From contig CM058233.1 of assembly GCA_030180135.1 (NCBI GenBank), positions 100,338,994 through 100,402,993 of the forward strand: DNA of 64,000 nucleotides, written 5' to 3'. This DNA comes from Orychophragmus violaceus. Lineage: Eukaryota > Streptophyta > Magnoliopsida > Brassicales > Brassicaceae. Of this stretch, positions 10,708-23,590 are shown piece by piece. The notes beneath the pieces are model-generated. The model did no database searches. It worked only from the letters and a program-made list of their open reading frames with translations, and was not told the DNA's origin. A program made the translations under genes and the position numbers. The stretch's first letter is position 1, and each line of letters opens with the position of its first letter.

Positions 10708-11727
10708 ATGGATTCATTCTCTTTTAGTACCTCAACAATCTCCATAAGCATCATCATTCTCTTATCATTCCACCAATCTTACTCTCAATTAGTCCAATCT
10801 CCACATCTTTTAGATCTCATGATCAGAGATTACACCATTAGAAACTTTAAGATCAATCTCAACACAGGCACCACACAGAAAATTCATCTCCCTTCTAATT
10901 TCTCCGGTATAGATATCGATACGGTCAAGTTAAGGTGCGGGAGTTTGAGAAGATACGGTTCAACAATCGGCGAGTTTCACATCGGCTCTGGCGTGACTGT
11001 GGAGCCATGCCCGGAGAGAGTCATGCTGGTTAGACAAAACCTCGGTTCTAATTGGTCTTCAATATACTCTACCGGTTATAACTTAACCGGTTACAATTAC
11101 CAGCTCGCATCACCGGTCCTTGGTCTGTTAGCTTACAACGCAAACCCTGACGGTGTGGCTACGAACCCTTACGAGGTTAACGTTGTTGGTACCGATCAAA
11201 ACCCAATCTTGATCGATTTCTTGAGTCTCAAGGCAAGTGATGACCCTAAGACGACGAAGAAGTATTCATCAATCTTGTGTGCGTGTTTCACAAGCAACGG
11301 TAACACAACGTTTAGTGATCAAGTTTCACCTTATGTTTGTAAAGGAACAAGACAAGGGCATTACGCTCTAGTGGTGGCGATAGAAGCTCGAGGAAAAGAT
11401 GACAATAGTGGTGGGGTGGTGACGCCTTCGACGGAGGTAGATGACGGCAGGGGAGGAGGAAAGTTGAGCCGGTGGAAAGTGGCGGTGGGGAGTGTGATTG
11501 GGTCGGGTATTGGAGCGATCCTGTTAGGGTTGTTGGTGGTGGCGATGTTGGTGAAGGGGAAGAAGAAAGCGGAGAGAGAAGAAATGGAGAGAAGAGCTTA
11601 TGAAGAAGAAGCTCTACAGGTTTCAATGGTGGGTCATGTTAGGGCTCCTACTGCTTCTGGAACTAGAACTCTTCCTGTAATGCCCGATGATAGGTATAAA
11701 ACCACTCATTTGAATCATCATCGATAA
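10708..11727 (+). CDS. DUF1191 single-pass membrane protein
   Basis: Uninterrupted 339-aa frame without introns. Residues 1-26 form a signal peptide (MDSFSFST... ending near HQSYSQ). A globular extracellular part follows, with paired cysteines (LRCGSL, EPCPERV, ILCACF, YVCKG) and several N-linked glycosylation sequons (NFS, NWS, NLT). A glycine/aspartate-rich linker precedes one hydrophobic span at about 256-282, and the protein ends in a basic, then acidic cytoplasmic tail of 57 residues. This is the architecture of the plant DUF1191 family, whose function I do not know. Position and orientation match At4g22900. Nothing in the frame suggests damage. Confidence 0.9.
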   Translation: MDSFSFSTSTISISIIILLSFHQSYSQLVQSPHLLDLMIRDYTIRNFKINLNTGTTQKIHLPSNFSGIDIDTVKLRCGSLRRYGSTIGEFHIGSGVTVEPCPERVMLVRQNLGSNWSSIYSTGYNLTGYNYQLASPVLGLLAYNANPDGVATNPYEVNVVGTDQNPILIDFLSLKASDDPKTTKKYSSILCACFTSNGNTTFSDQVSPYVCKGTRQGHYALVVAIEARGKDDNSGGVVTPSTEVDDGRGGGKLSRWKVAVGSVIGSGIGAILLGLLVVAMLVKGKKKAEREEMERRAYEEEALQVSMVGHVRAPTASGTRTLPVMPDDRYKTTHLNHHR

Positions 11728-13320
11728 AAACATTTAATTTGTTTTCTGATCAATTTCCCCAAAAGTTTTGTTAATTGAGTTTCTTAACATAATTTTTTTA
11801 CATAATTAGTTTGAAAGGAATCCAAAGTGATATTTCATCTAATTTGTTTTTTTTTCCCACTGTAAAAGTTTGGAGCATCTCTCTTTTAATGGTACTATGG
11901 GGGTGATTGGTAATGGCTTTAGAATCTTTCTAAAGCCTAATTTCTCTCCAAAGCACACAATCTAATCCAATCATGTTTTGTAAATATTTTTCTCTCCAAA
12001 GCTCTTTATTATTTTTTATTTTTTGTTTTGGCTGTACAAAGCTAAATATGCAGAGCAAAAAAATTGAGCTGTGAAAAATAAAAATATTTTCACAGCCAAA
12101 AACCTACATCAATTAAATTTAAAGCCAAAGCAAAAAAATCTACAGCATAATTTATACAGCAAAAAAATAAAAGCCACAGCTCTTCCAACCCTATATATCT
12201 GTTTATTTCTCTTACGTTATATATATGCTAGTGCTACGGTCAATAATATTATGAAAACTTTGAATTTCAGATAGTCCCCCTAACTTTTACGCTATAAGAT
12301 TTAATTATTTTCATTTTGAGTTTTCTTTTTCCATTTTAATTTATCCTATTTTATATTTTTCTTATTTCATGAAAAAAGATATTTCCATCGTCCAAACATC
12401 AACAAGGGACATGTTAGACGTTAGCTAATAGCGCTCTTATTGTTAACGTGAAAAACTATTTTCACCAAACATCGTAATTACATGGACTTTTTTTTCTCTT
12501 TTATTTTTAATTTTAATTTGCCTGTTTCTCTTTCTTTTTTTTTTTTTAATTATACAAACATTTTCCTTCATTGCTACAACTGTCTAGTTTCTTAATTTAA
12601 TAATGAACTATATATTTAAAAACAGCTATTTATTTATTCATTACAAATTTGCAACTTGCTAGTAATATTCATTCATTTTGGTCAGATTTTGGTTTATTTT
12701 TAAAACCTTTTTTCATTTAATTTCATTTTTGGTTTATAAGAAAAATTGAAAATTAATATAGCTTAAATAAATTTCGTAACCGACTGATTTTTCCTAGTAT
12801 GTCTAAGATTTAAGTTTTGTATTGGTTGTTTTTCAATATGAAAAAAAAAATCAATTTAATCAAATTATTATTTTAGAAAATTATTTAGATTGACAGTTGG
12901 CGTAGATCTAAGTTTTTCTTTCTATATTTTTGGATCTGCCATCTAAGATTTAACTCTTCTTAAGAAAATGGGTGAAAGTGGAGTTAATAAATAATAAATA
13001 TTTAGGCAAGATCTATATGGGCCTAGCTTTAAGCCCATTAAAACTGTAAAGCTCTAAATCTAACGATTACGATTCAATCATGACGTAACAAACCCAAAAA
13101 CATCACCTGATCAACCTCTTAATTTCGCATCAACTCACATGTCGTTTTCTGTTTCCCTGAGATTTCCCGGGAACGGAAAATAAAAAAAAATGTAAAAGTA
13201 AAAAAAAAAAGAAGGAAAAAATAAAAAATGAAAATTCAATAAAAGGACAAAAGAGGGTTGTTTCAACACTTCTGCCTTTTGTTAAAATCTATCTGTAAGA
13301 AAAATAAGTCAAAACTCTCA
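11728..13320. other. DUF1191 3' flank, MITE-like stretch, FZR2 promoter and 5' UTR
   Basis: Between about 11,900 and 12,210 the left edge GGGGGTGATTGGTAATGGCTTT and a loosely inverted right edge (AAAGCCACAGCTCTTCCAACC) suggest an old hAT-type MITE; the ends are too diverged to fix. The rest is AT-rich with T and A runs. The probable FZR2 5' UTR begins near 13,250. Confidence 0.4.
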
Positions 13321-16078
13321 ATGGAAGATCCTACCGCAAGCAAAGTGACTCCGACGGCGAATTCTTCTTCTCATCTCAATCTATCGCCGTCGATGAATAC
13401 TCCTCCGACGAAAGTATCACTTGAGTCACGAATCAATCGTCTAATTAATGCCAACCAATCTCCATCACCATCAAGGTCTATATACTCTGATAGATTCATA
13501 CCCAGTAGATCCGGATCCAATTTCGCACTCTTCGATCTCGCTCCTTCTCCGAGTAAAGACGGAAAAGAAGATGGAGCTGGCTCTTACGCCACTCTATTAC
13601 GCGCGGCGATGTTCGGACCCGAGACGCCGGAGAAACGAGATATTACTGGGTTCTCTTCGTCGCGGAATATTTTTCGGTTTAAGACAGAGACGAATCGGTG
13701 TTTGAATTCTTTTTCGCCTTTTGTATCTGATGAAGCTCCTGGTGTTAGCCATAGTCCGATCAAGGCGTTGAGGAAGGTGTCGCGATCGCCGTACAAGGTC
13801 GGTCTTTTTTTATTCTGTGTCTGATTCTTGGGATCGTGCATTGTTAATTTCTTATTTTTGATTGATGTAGATTGTCGAATTTATGACAACCGATCTCGAT
13901 CATGTGCTGTGTTTTTGAGTTAGATGTGCATTGTGTGGCATTGATTGTTTCTTCGATGGGTTTTTGTGTAATGTGTATAGATTTGAGTTTGGAGACTTTA
14001 GATTCTCCATCTCGTTGACTTTTCTTGTTAGATTCCATTGATGCATGAAACTTTATGTGCTGTTCTGTGATGGTCTAGAATTGGAGTCTTGGGGTTAGAT
14101 TGATCTTAGATCAAACCATTATTGAAGGATGCTTCTTGTTTACTCTTCATTCAATAGCTCTGAAGTGTGTGTTGTAGAGCTTGGTCTTCCTATTTGGATT
14201 TGGATATTTGTTTGTGGGTAATGTAGCTACAGATGATAACAGGGTCTTTCTTTGTGTTGTCAGGTACTAGATGCACCGGCCTTGCAAGATGATTTTTATT
14301 TAAATCTCGTAGACTGGTCAGCACAAAATGTTCTTGCTGTCGGACTAGGGAACTGTGTGTATTTGTGGAACGCTTGTAGCAGCAAGGTGAGTCCTTTAGC
14401 CACATAACAATTATATAAAAACCTTTTTTTATAACTTAAGCAGTTACTGATTGTTTTGATGTTGAATAACAGGTAACTAAATTATGTGATCTCGGGGCTG
14501 ATGATAGTGTTTGCTCTGTGGGTTGGGCTGTTAGTGGAACTCATCTGGCTGTTGGAACTAGCACCGGGAAAGTACAGGTTAGATCTCAGTTACTTTTTGT
14601 TCTTGTCCATTGTTCTTATGCCTCTGTGTGTAACTGAGAATTTAAGTTACTTTCCAATGTTCTGAATCTAGAAGGAACTACTTACAGCATCAAAAAGGAA
14701 AGTAACTACAGTCCATATATATGGTTTAATTATGCTATAACTGTAAATTGTAAAATATAGTGCCATATATGGAATCTTGATCATTAGTGGAACAATATCA
14801 GGGGGTTATTACAGTGATGTTTTCTTTATAGATAAGATATGCTAGAATAAAGCACTGTCAAGGGTTTGTAGGTATTCAGATCGTCCTGAGTGAAGTTAAA
14901 TCCTTTTGTGGTTAAGATGGAAACTATCTAAAAGTATATAAAACCTTGGCAGATACAATTTGAGGAATGTATGATGTTCTTTTTATGGAGTTATTCATTT
15001 TTATTGTGTTTTGATAGATATGGGATGCGTCGCGCTGCAAGAGAACAAGAACAATGGAAGGTCATCGTCTAAGAGTTGGAGCCCTGGCATGGAGCTCATC
15101 TGTTCTGTCATCTGGTAGCAGAGACAAGAGTATTCTTCAGAGAGACATACGTTGTCAAGAAGATCATGTCAGTAAACTGACGGGTCATAAATCCGAGGTA
15201 TGCGGACTCAAGTGGTCTTATGATAACAGAGAGTTAGCATCTGGTGGAAACGACAATCGGGTATGTACTATTCTAAATGCGGTTACATTATTAGTCGCCA
15301 ACATGAGCTAAAATGGTTTATAAATGTTTGCAGCTGTTTGTATGGAACCAACATTCAACACAACCGGTTTTGAAATATAGTGAACACAGTGCAGCGGTTA
15401 AAGCCATAGCTTGGTCTCCTCATGTTCACGGGCTTCTTGCTTCTGGTGGTGGGACTGCTGATAGATGCATACGTTTTTGGAATACAACGACAAATACTCA
15501 TTTAAGTTCCATAGATACTTGCAGCCAGGTAAATTTCTTAACTTGACATGACTTCAGGAAACACAACCAACGTTTTTCACGGTTAATAATCGTCTTTGTT
15601 TTATCCATATGACAGGTATGCAATCTAGCTTGGTCTAAAAATGTAAACGAGCTGGTTAGCACGCATGGATACTCCCAAAACCAAATCATAGTCTGGAAAT
15701 ACCCAACCATGTCCAAAGTAACAAATCTCTCTGACCTTTGTATATAAATTACTCTGCATCATTAAGGATATGTGGTTAACTTAACCGTCTCTGCTTTGTG
15801 TGTTCAGATTGCAACTCTAACTGGTCACACATACCGTGTTCTGTACCTTGCGGTCTCACCTGATGGACAGACGATTGTAACCGGAGCAGGAGATGAAACC
15901 TTAAGGTTCTGGAATGTCTTCCCATCCCCGAAATCTCAGGTAAAATCAATCAACTTATCTACATTTGTAATTCATATTGTTATTTTCAGAGGAAATAATT
16001 CGATATATTTCGTTCTCTACGCAGAACACGGATAGTGAAATCGGGTCGTCATTCTTTGGTAGAACAACAATACGTTGA
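13321..16078 (+). CDS. FZR2: FZR2/CCS52A1, CDH1-type activator of the APC/C ubiquitin ligase
   Basis: Eight in-phase coding exons: 13321-13797, 14264-14386, 14473-14577, 15018-15260, 15334-15528, 15616-15717, 15808-15939 and 16025-16078, giving 476 aa. The start MEDPTASKV is in-frame and close to the C-box, DRFIPSR at residues 57-63. Seven WD40 blades fill the C-terminal two thirds (for example WNACSSKVTKLCDLG, KIATLTGHTYRVLYLAVSPDG, GAGDETLRFWNVF). The protein ends TIR, the IR tail that docks on the APC/C. Family knowledge: CDH1/FZR proteins recruit D-box and KEN-box substrates to the anaphase-promoting complex; plant CCS52A proteins drive the switch to endoreduplication. The gene is complete and convergent with NYE1, with about 0.9 kb between the stop codons. 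Gene order supports At4g22910. Confidence 0.93.
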
Positions 16079-17010
16079 ATAAGATAATCCAGAAATAAAC
16101 AAAGACAGATACATGTCTCTTTCATTTCTTCAACAGCAGCTTCTGAGTTGGTCTTCTCAACCAACCTTTTTTCACACGGACAGAGGTCAAAGCAACATCA
16201 TTTTTTCACACGGATGCAAAGAGATCTAACCACTTGAGATAATACGATCTGGGTTCGTCAAGATGCGCAACAAAGTTTTCAAATTGTATATCTTTATTCT
16301 TCCTTTATACGTCCTCATATATAATTTTTTGCTGTAATTTGACATTGAGTCCCATTAATAAATGCAATAATTCGTTGCCCCATTCTCTATATATTTACTT
16401 ATCTGTTCTCTTTCCGAATATGGGTCGTAAATTACAGGTAGACAGAGACAAATGGGGTGGTCAGAAATAAAAGTCATAATTGTTTGGTTTAACAATCAAA
16501 GAAGATTGTCCAAATAAATCCAAGAAAATGATTTGGAATCATTAGAAGCAAGGAGTGGCCAGTACGCTTTGTATTGTCGACCAGACAAAGTCTTGTGCCG
16601 TCACTACCGATCTCGTTACCTTTACGTTTCTCCTTTGGTTTCGCGTGTGCATCGGTGAGTTAGGTCCCTACCAATATATGACTATTCATTTATATTAACT
16701 TTATTTTGGTGAATGATGATTCTTATGAATAGTTTACCATTTCGTTTACGTTTTCATATTTGAAAACTATAGTTCTAGTATCCGCTACTTCTGTGATGGG
16801 CAAGACTTGAGAACAGACAAAATATAAACATTTTAAACTTAATTTGGTACTATTTAACCTACAAATAATCATTATTTTCCTATACCATACTATGCAAGTA
16901 TGTAGTATGTAGTATGTACACCCAACCAAATATTAGATGGAAATGTCTTCCATTTCCTTGCCACTTTACAAAACGTTTTCATAAAACAAACTTGTATATC
17001 GGTTGTGTCA
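16079..17010. other. Convergent intergenic region between FZR2 and NYE1
   Basis: Contains the 3' UTRs of both genes, facing each other. No open frame, terminal repeats or coding relic was recognised. Confidence 0.5.
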
Positions 17011-18491
17011 TTAGAGTTTCTCCGGATTAGGAGTTGGCATTCCCTCGGCCAGAGTCCCAGAGTAACCATCAAGACCTTCTTTACTAAGACTATGAGACCA
17101 CGGAATCGAGCTAACCGGTGGGAAACAACAACTGCACTTATCCGCGCACCGAGTCTCGGGAAGAGTTTGAGTCCTGTGACCATCAGGAGAAGTAGCTTCC
17201 CAAAGCGGACCCCAACACTCGACTCTGTTGAACTCATCGACATTAGAATGGAAATAAACCCAAACAAGAGCTTCTTGTAACTCGGGATAGTTGTTCAACA
17301 AGTTGACATCTCCATGGACAAAAGCCTTCAACACCTAATAATAACATATATCAAAACAATCAACATTTTGTTTTACATGGAACCAATAAAACAAAAGCTT
17401 TGGAAACTTACAACTGGTAGTTCTTTGCAAAAGATGTAGTATCGAAACTTTGCGAAGAGATCTAAGAGGAAATGGCCACCGCTTATGTGACAGTGAACGT
17501 GAAGCGACATTTTTCCTTTCACTTTCTTCCATTCTGCTACCACTTCATCTCTGTACAGCCTATTTGCCCATCCTTGCAACTATATGAAACATACATATAT
17601 ATACACATCAGCTACTTGCTAAAACCATTATAGCATATACTTGACCCTTTCAATGTTCTTCAATGGCAATCATGTTTCAAGATTGTTAAATGCGTAGCTT
17701 TCTCTCAGTCGGAAATGTATAGACACATCACACACATATGCACAATTGCAGGTATCTACATAGGCTACTATATGTTCATGTGTCTGTTGATAAGTTAGGA
17801 GAAGAGAGAAGTAATTTATACCTGAGAATTGTTGATGGAGTGAGAAATAGCTAAAGTTAATTTAGCTGTAATGTCACTGTGAGTGAGAGTGTAAGTTCTT
17901 GGAAGCGCTGATGGATGCTTCTTCTCATCAACCCCTAAAAACAACACTTTCAATTTGGATGATTCGAAAATAGCCGGTCCAAACAATCTTGCCATCTGCA
18001 CCAAATTCAAAAGCCATTAAGAAAATCGATTTTTCCTCTTAGATTTAGAGAACCATTTCTTGAATCTAGACATAGATAAGCAAGAATATTTCCCCTAATA
18101 CAGACAAGAAGCGTCTGATATGGAATCCATAGCTGAACACTTAAAGCTACGATTTTGGAAACTTGGAATTTTGGTTTGGGATAAGACAGAAATAGAAACA
18201 GATGTTTCATATCTTACAAGAACCGTAATATTCACGAAATATTATCAAAGGGAAAAGCCGTGAAGAATCCAAACTACAGCTGGAAATAGATACTGTGAAA
18301 ACAGAGGATCACTGAAAAAAAAAAACTCTCTCGAAATGATTAAAAAGAGTCCTTACAGGAACAATCGATAGGTTCTTCCTCTTGGATCTTCTATTGGCCA
18401 CAAGTAATGAGCTGTTATTGTTACTCCGTTTATCTGAATAAGCTGGTTTCAGCTTTGTTGGTAACAACAGATTCGCCGACAAACTACACAT
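17011..18491 (-). CDS. NYE1: NYE1/SGR1 (STAY-GREEN) magnesium dechelatase
   Basis: Four in-phase exons on the minus strand: 18357-18491, 17822-17995, 17412-17579 and 17011-17334, giving 266 aa. The start MCSLS was chosen because it matches the family N-terminus; an in-frame ATG five codons upstream (18,506) is possible. Residues 1-45 form a Ser/Lys/Arg-rich chloroplast transit peptide. The conserved core follows (ARLFGPAIFESSKLKVLFLG, HCHISGGHFLLDL, YPELQEALVWVYFHSN). The C-terminal cysteine-rich motif CADKCSCCFPPVSSIPWS is intact. Family knowledge: SGR removes Mg from chlorophyll a to start chlorophyll breakdown in senescence and assembles with catabolic enzymes at LHCII in the chloroplast. 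A G-box lies about 340 bp upstream. No defect is visible. Confidence 0.94.
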
Positions 18492-19250
18492 CGCTGCTCT
18501 CTTCAACCAAATAAAGCTTCAATTTTTCAGAATTACTACAGCCCTGAATACAGAGAGCCCCTTTTGAAACCAGATCTCACACGGCTTCTAGCGTGTTCGT
18601 ACACTGAAACCAAAAGCGAAAGCTTGTAACTTTAAAAATAGCCGAGCTTTCGTTTGCTTGAAGCTTTAGTCTTTGATTTTACTTTAGGATATTCTTCCTG
18701 GAATTTAGGGTTCTTCTGATGCGTATTGGGTTGGTTCTTGTGTGTTTAAAAGGGGTTGCTTCACGTTTCACACTTCCGTCCTAATATCTAGAGACACTCA
18801 TGGAATGTTTCTGAGCATCAGATGGTGCCACGTGTCCTCACAAATCTTTGCATGAGCTGCCCCATGTGTCGCAATGGTTAGGTTAACAAGTGGCTTTAAC
18901 AGTCTTTCCGGATAACTTAGCCATCATCTTGTTGGACCAAAAGACACAAATCGACTCTAAACGAACCTTTGATCATGAGCTTCTCGACCCGAACCCAATC
19001 TTTCCGGTTTAATCTAATTTAATTGGTTTACTCGGTTTAGAATTTGGATGTCCAAATCTACCTTAATAGTTAATACCTTATCAAGTCTTTTGATTTGTTT
19101 GGTATCTGCATGCTTAAAACAGATCTGTATAAAAATGTAAACTAATCATCTACAAAACAGAGCTTGTGAAAGCATAATCAACAAAGGAAAACGAAACTTC
19201 ATAATCAAGAGCGTATAATAAACAAGCTTTCAACGTGGCTTAAGTTCAGT
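18492..19250. other. NYE1 5' flank
   Basis: Probable 5' UTR and promoter of NYE1 (minus strand) with the G-box noted separately. No coding sequence recognised. Confidence 0.45.
18829..18834. promoter_or_regulatory. G-box/ABRE (CACGTG) upstream of NYE1
   Basis: GCCACGTGTCC contains a perfect CACGTG core within an ACGTGTC ABRE-like context, about 340 bp upstream of the NYE1 start. In A. thaliana NYE1 is under bHLH (PIF) and bZIP (ABI5/EEL) control through such sites, so a role is plausible. A six-base site alone is weak evidence. Confidence 0.4.
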
Positions 19251-20115
19251 GATTCAAACCTTGACCTGTGAGACCCGAGAAACTTCACCTGAATCACCAT
19301 GAACAACAAATGCCGGTGTTGATGGAACCGGAAGAGTCACTGTTGAGGAAATGAACAACTGAATTCATGTTTGGTCTTCTCATTACACTCTCTTGAACAC
19401 ATAAGAGTCCTATTATTGTTGATGCATTTCATTATCTCGTTTCTTGATACATCGCGAGCCAATTTATCCAAGCCTTGAACTTTTCTTTAAATTAGAAACT
19501 TAAAAGAGAATAATTGCTTGATGGTTAAGTCAACGAACTTAAAGTTTACTTACATGAAACGTACACTGTTGTGGCTGAAAGCTATTGTTCTTCTGGCCAC
19601 ATATGATCTCAAGAACCATTATCCTGAAACTGTAAACATCGATTTGCAACTAATCCGAGCATACTAGGCATAAATCTTTCCAAAATTCGATCAAACTCTC
19701 TCAAGTTCGACCTGATATGATCTGTGACGTTGTGAAGAATCTGACGTGGATCCATAGCGGCTGAGCAAAAAGAAGAACGGTTCGAGTAACGAACGAAACA
19801 GAGTTTTTCACCACCTGACCAGTGAAAAGCTCTGCTGTTGTTTGGACAGATCTTGATAAGTCCATCTGAAGTGGTCTTAACACAAGTTGAGAAATGCTCT
19901 GTCTAAGTACCTGGAATACACATCGCTAGAGCATAAATTCTGTCCCGATCTCTGCCTAGAGAAGCATTGTAGAAGAAGCTGTTTTCAGAAGTGACATTAG
20001 AAGGAAGAGAAGAGAGGAGAAGGAGACGGTTCTAGTTGAAAGTGCTGTTTGGTCTAAAGATGCTTCGTCCAAGCACTGTTGTTGTGGTTGTAGACAGACA
20101 AGAACAACAACTGTT
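19250..20115 (-). pseudogene. Broken cysteine-rich receptor-like kinase (CRK), kinase domain lost
   Basis: Minus-strand translation of about 19,690-20,050 gives a DUF26 segment: NRLLLLSSLPSNVTSENSFF, then YNASLGRDRDRIYALAMCIP, a stop, and SDGLIKICPNNSRAF. This parallels residues 40-120 of the intact CRK at 20,756. Minus-strand 19,260-19,430 reads like the CRK C-terminus, with degenerate CIHI/LLCVQE-type codons followed by SSTVTLPVPSTPAFVV. The transmembrane segment and nearly the whole kinase domain between them are missing, leaving under 300 bp. Stops and frame changes complete the picture of an internally deleted pseudogene. It is divergent from the intact CRK, as in an inverted tandem duplication. 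Confidence 0.75.
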
Positions 20116-20755
20116 TTGATTGTAAGGAAAAAACAGAGGATGGTCTAGCAAAAGAAGAAGAAACTCTTGTTAAGACTTTTTTTTTTTTCTCTTATGATAA
20201 GGAGGGTTTTAGATTACCCGAGTGATGAGATCATCTTGGAATTTTTTTGCTAGGAACTTGGGACACATGGATGTTATTATGGAATGAAACTGAAGAATCT
20301 CCTGCCAATTTTCTGGATTTATCCAATGCTTCAATTGGCCAAGGCCTTGATCAAGTGCATCAGGTGCTTAACCAGAGGCTTGCTGAACTATGTATATAAC
20401 CGAAACTGGTTTATTTGTGAAACCAAAGACACTGACACATTAGTCCAATAATCTTCTGGTGCTTCTCCATCTCCCTTTTCTTCCATGGTTTTTTAGAAAA
20501 ACAATCATTAAAGTCAATTTTCTGGATCCACATCTGCAAAATTCAACATTATTATTGACTTTGACTTTTGACTTATTGTGTGTTTGTGACCGCATTTGCA
20601 GGTTTGGGAGGATCACTGTTATCAGTTTGACGAATTCAACATTAGAAATATTTGGAGAGAAACATTGATTTGCTGTTAAATCTGGTAAGAAAAGGGCAGA
20701 TGCGTGAATACTAAAAGACAAAGATTTTGCTTTCGCTATCATCTTACAGAAAAAA
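20116..20755. other. Spacer between the CRK pseudogene and the intact CRK
   Basis: Shared 5' region of two divergent CRK copies. Contains a T run at about 20,177. No other gene seen. Confidence 0.4.
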
Positions 20756-23288
20756 ATGAAGCAGAGGAATTTGTTGTCAATCCTCTGTTTTGTCCTCGTA
20801 AACTTTGGTGTTGCTTCGGTTTCAGCACAAGTATGTATGGACAATGGGTATTTCAAGCCCAACGGTACTTATAACGCAAATCGCCGTCTCATCCTCTCTT
20901 CTCTTCCTTCCAATGTCACGGCTCAAGACGGCTTCTTCTACAACGGTTTCATCGGACAAGAACCGAACCGTGTCTATGCAAGAGGGATGTGCATTCCAGA
21001 ATCAACTTCGGAGGACTGTTCTGATTGTATCAAGACCGGGTTTGATGGTTTAATACAGAGTTGTCCTAACCAAACAGAAGCGTATATGTGGCCAGGTGAT
21101 CCCATAATTTGCCTTGTCCATTACTCCAATACTTCTTTCTCAGGATCTGCAGATCTAAACCCGCGTGTAGTGCTCACCAATACTGGAGATATAACCTCGA
21201 ATCTAACAGAGTTCACGAAAATATGGGAAGACTTGGTTGGTCGTATGATTGATGTAGCCTCTACAGCTAAAGGCACACCATCCTCAAGTAATAACTATTA
21301 TACAGCTAATATTGCAGCCTTAGAAAGTTTCCAGGATATGTATGCAGTGATGCTGTGCTCGCCGGATCTTTCATCTGGTGACTGTGAATATTGTCTGCGA
21401 CAGAGTGCAAGTGACTACAAGACATGTTGTGGTCAAAAGCGAGGAGGCGTTGTTATGGGGCGAACCTGCTTTTTCCGTTGGGATTTGTATACATACTCTA
21501 AGGCTTTTGATAATATTACGGTGGCTTCTCCTCCTCCTCCTCCTGTGGCTGCGCCACCACCCGCAGATGATCAGGCCAGTACTGCGACCAACAATGGTGA
21601 GTTTTCCAATTGAAAAAAATATGATTGCATGAAGAATCGAAATTATATGACATTGTTGTTTTGTGTTATGAGAAGATAGCAAAGGAATCTCAGATGGAAC
21701 TGTCGCGGCGATCACCATTCCAACTGTTACTGTCTTGATACTGCTTGTTGTAGGGATTTTTCTTTGGCGGAGAAGAAAATCATTCCACAGCACTGAGACT
21801 GAGTGTCAGTTTCTTGTGTTTTAGCTCTTGCTGTTTATTAGCCAAGAGAAGGTAACATGAACCGTAACTAATACACCCTTTCTTTGTAGCTGATAGTGAT
21901 ATTTCAGCTACACATTCATCGCAATACGATTTTGAGACAATTGAAGCTGCAACAAACAAGTTTTCTAGGAGTAATAAGCTCGGTGAAGGTGGATTCGGCG
22001 AGGTTTACAAGGTAAGGAGATCTATGTTTTTTAGGTTATGAATAAGCGGCTATGTTTATTTCATTCAATGGCATGTACTATGTAGGGTAATCTTCCAAAT
22101 GGAACTGAAGTGGCTGTGAAGCGACTGTCGAAAAAGTCAGGACAAGGGATAAGAGAGTTCAAGAACGAGGCTGTTCTTGTGTCAAAACTTCAACACAGGA
22201 ATCTGGTCAGGCTTCTTGGATTCTGTTTGGAAGGAGAGGAAAAGATTCTAATATATGAGTTTGTCACCAACAAAAGCCTTGACTATTTCCTATTCGGTAT
22301 GGTTCAGTTGAATAGTTTTCTTATTCCAAGGATTCTTTTTTCAAGTTTAAACTGATTGATCGTTCATGGAGATGAGCAGACCCTGAAAAGCAAAGTCAGC
22401 TAGATTGGACTCAGCGATACAAGATCATCGGAGGGATTGCTCGAGGAATTCTTTATCTTCATCAAGATTCACAGCTCACAATCATACACCGTGACCTCAA
22501 AGCCAGCAACATTCTCTTAGATGCCAATATGAACCCAAAAATTTCAGATTTTGGATTGTCGACGATCTTTGGAACAGAGCAAACTCGAGGCAATACGAGC
22601 AGAATTGCTGGAACCTAGTAAGTTCTTCTCACAATAGATGAGAACACACAAATTTGGTTGAACCTTTTTTTCTATGGAAAATTAATATTAACCCGAGTTG
22701 TATGTTTTTCAGTGCTTACATGTCTCCTGAGTATGCAATGCATGGTCAATACTCCATGAAATCTGATATTTACAGCTTTGGAGTCTTAGTTCTTGAGATC
22801 ATAAGCGGCAAGAAAAATAGTGGCGTCTACCAAATGGATGAAACTAGTACTGCTGGAAACTTGGTCACCTATGTGAGCATAAAGACCTCAACTGTCAACA
22901 ATTTAACATCTTTAAACATATGACAAAGCGTTCTTGATATGTTCATTTGTGTTAGGCTTGGAGGCTTTGGAGAAACCGGTCACCATTAGAGTTGGTGGAT
23001 CCGGCTGTTAGAAGGAATTATCAGAGTAATGAAGTCACTAGATGCATCCATATTGCGCTTTTATGTGTTCAAGATAATCCAGAAGACCGTCCAATGTTAT
23101 CAACTATCATCTTAATGCTCACTAGTAACACAATCACTCTACAAGTGCCTCGCCTACCTAGTTACTTCCCGCGAAGCAGGCACAAACTGGACCAGGCGTC
23201 CGAGGGATTTGAATCAAGTCAATCTACACGAAGACCTGTTGGTTATTCTGTTAATGACGTGACGATTACTGATTTAGAGCCTCGTTGA
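20756..23288 (+). CDS. Cysteine-rich receptor-like protein kinase (CRK/DUF26 RLK)
   Basis: Seven in-phase exons: 20756-21596, 21676-21804, 21890-22011, 22086-22296, 22380-22617, 22713-22872 and 22956-23288, giving 677 aa, the usual CRK length and exon layout. A signal peptide (residues 1-24) is followed by two DUF26/GNK2 domains with C-x8-C-x2-C motifs (CIPESTSEDCSDC and CSPDLSSGDCEYC), a proline run, and a transmembrane helix encoded by exon 2 (IPTVTVLILLVVGIFLW). The Ser/Thr kinase has the glycine loop LGEGGFGEV, catalytic lysine AVKRL, HRDLKASNILLD, DFGLS, and APE-type SPEYA. All catalytic residues are present, so it is probably active. CRKs sit in the plasma membrane and act in defence and redox signalling. 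No CRK lies between NYE1 and PYR4 in A. thaliana as I remember it. I cannot assign the CRK number. Confidence 0.92.
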
Positions 23289-23435
23289 AGATGGAAGTAT
23301 TCTATGTGTGCAAGTTTGAATGATGCTTCCAGCAGTGTTTTCTTATTTTGATTATGACTGAATATTTCATGTAACTACTAGTCCTTTGCTGGATTTACCA
23401 AACATGTGCCAAATAAACCGTAAACCAAGCTAGTT

Positions 23436-23590
23436 TTTTTTCCACCATTTGACTAGTGAAAAGCTTTGGTGTTGTTCAAACAGTTGTTGATAAGTTTGTC
23501 TGACATGTTCTTGACGCTCTTTGAGCAGTCCTATGTTTCAGTACCAGGAATACACATCGCTAGAGCATTGACTCTGTTCCGATCTTGGCC
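23436..23590 (-). pseudogene. Second CRK scrap (DUF26 part), cut by a LINE
   Basis: This segment matches 19,805-19,970 of the CRK pseudogene by eye, including GAATACACATCGCTAGAGCA and GTGAAAAGCT. It ends abruptly at the LINE target site near 23,591. It is only about 150 bp long, has no open frame and is not functional. Confidence 0.7.

Noticed and set aside
11312..11626. 104-aa antisense frame inside the DUF1191 gene
   Set aside because: It is a low-complexity Pro/Ser/Leu shadow of the Gly/Asp-rich linker and membrane span on the other strand.
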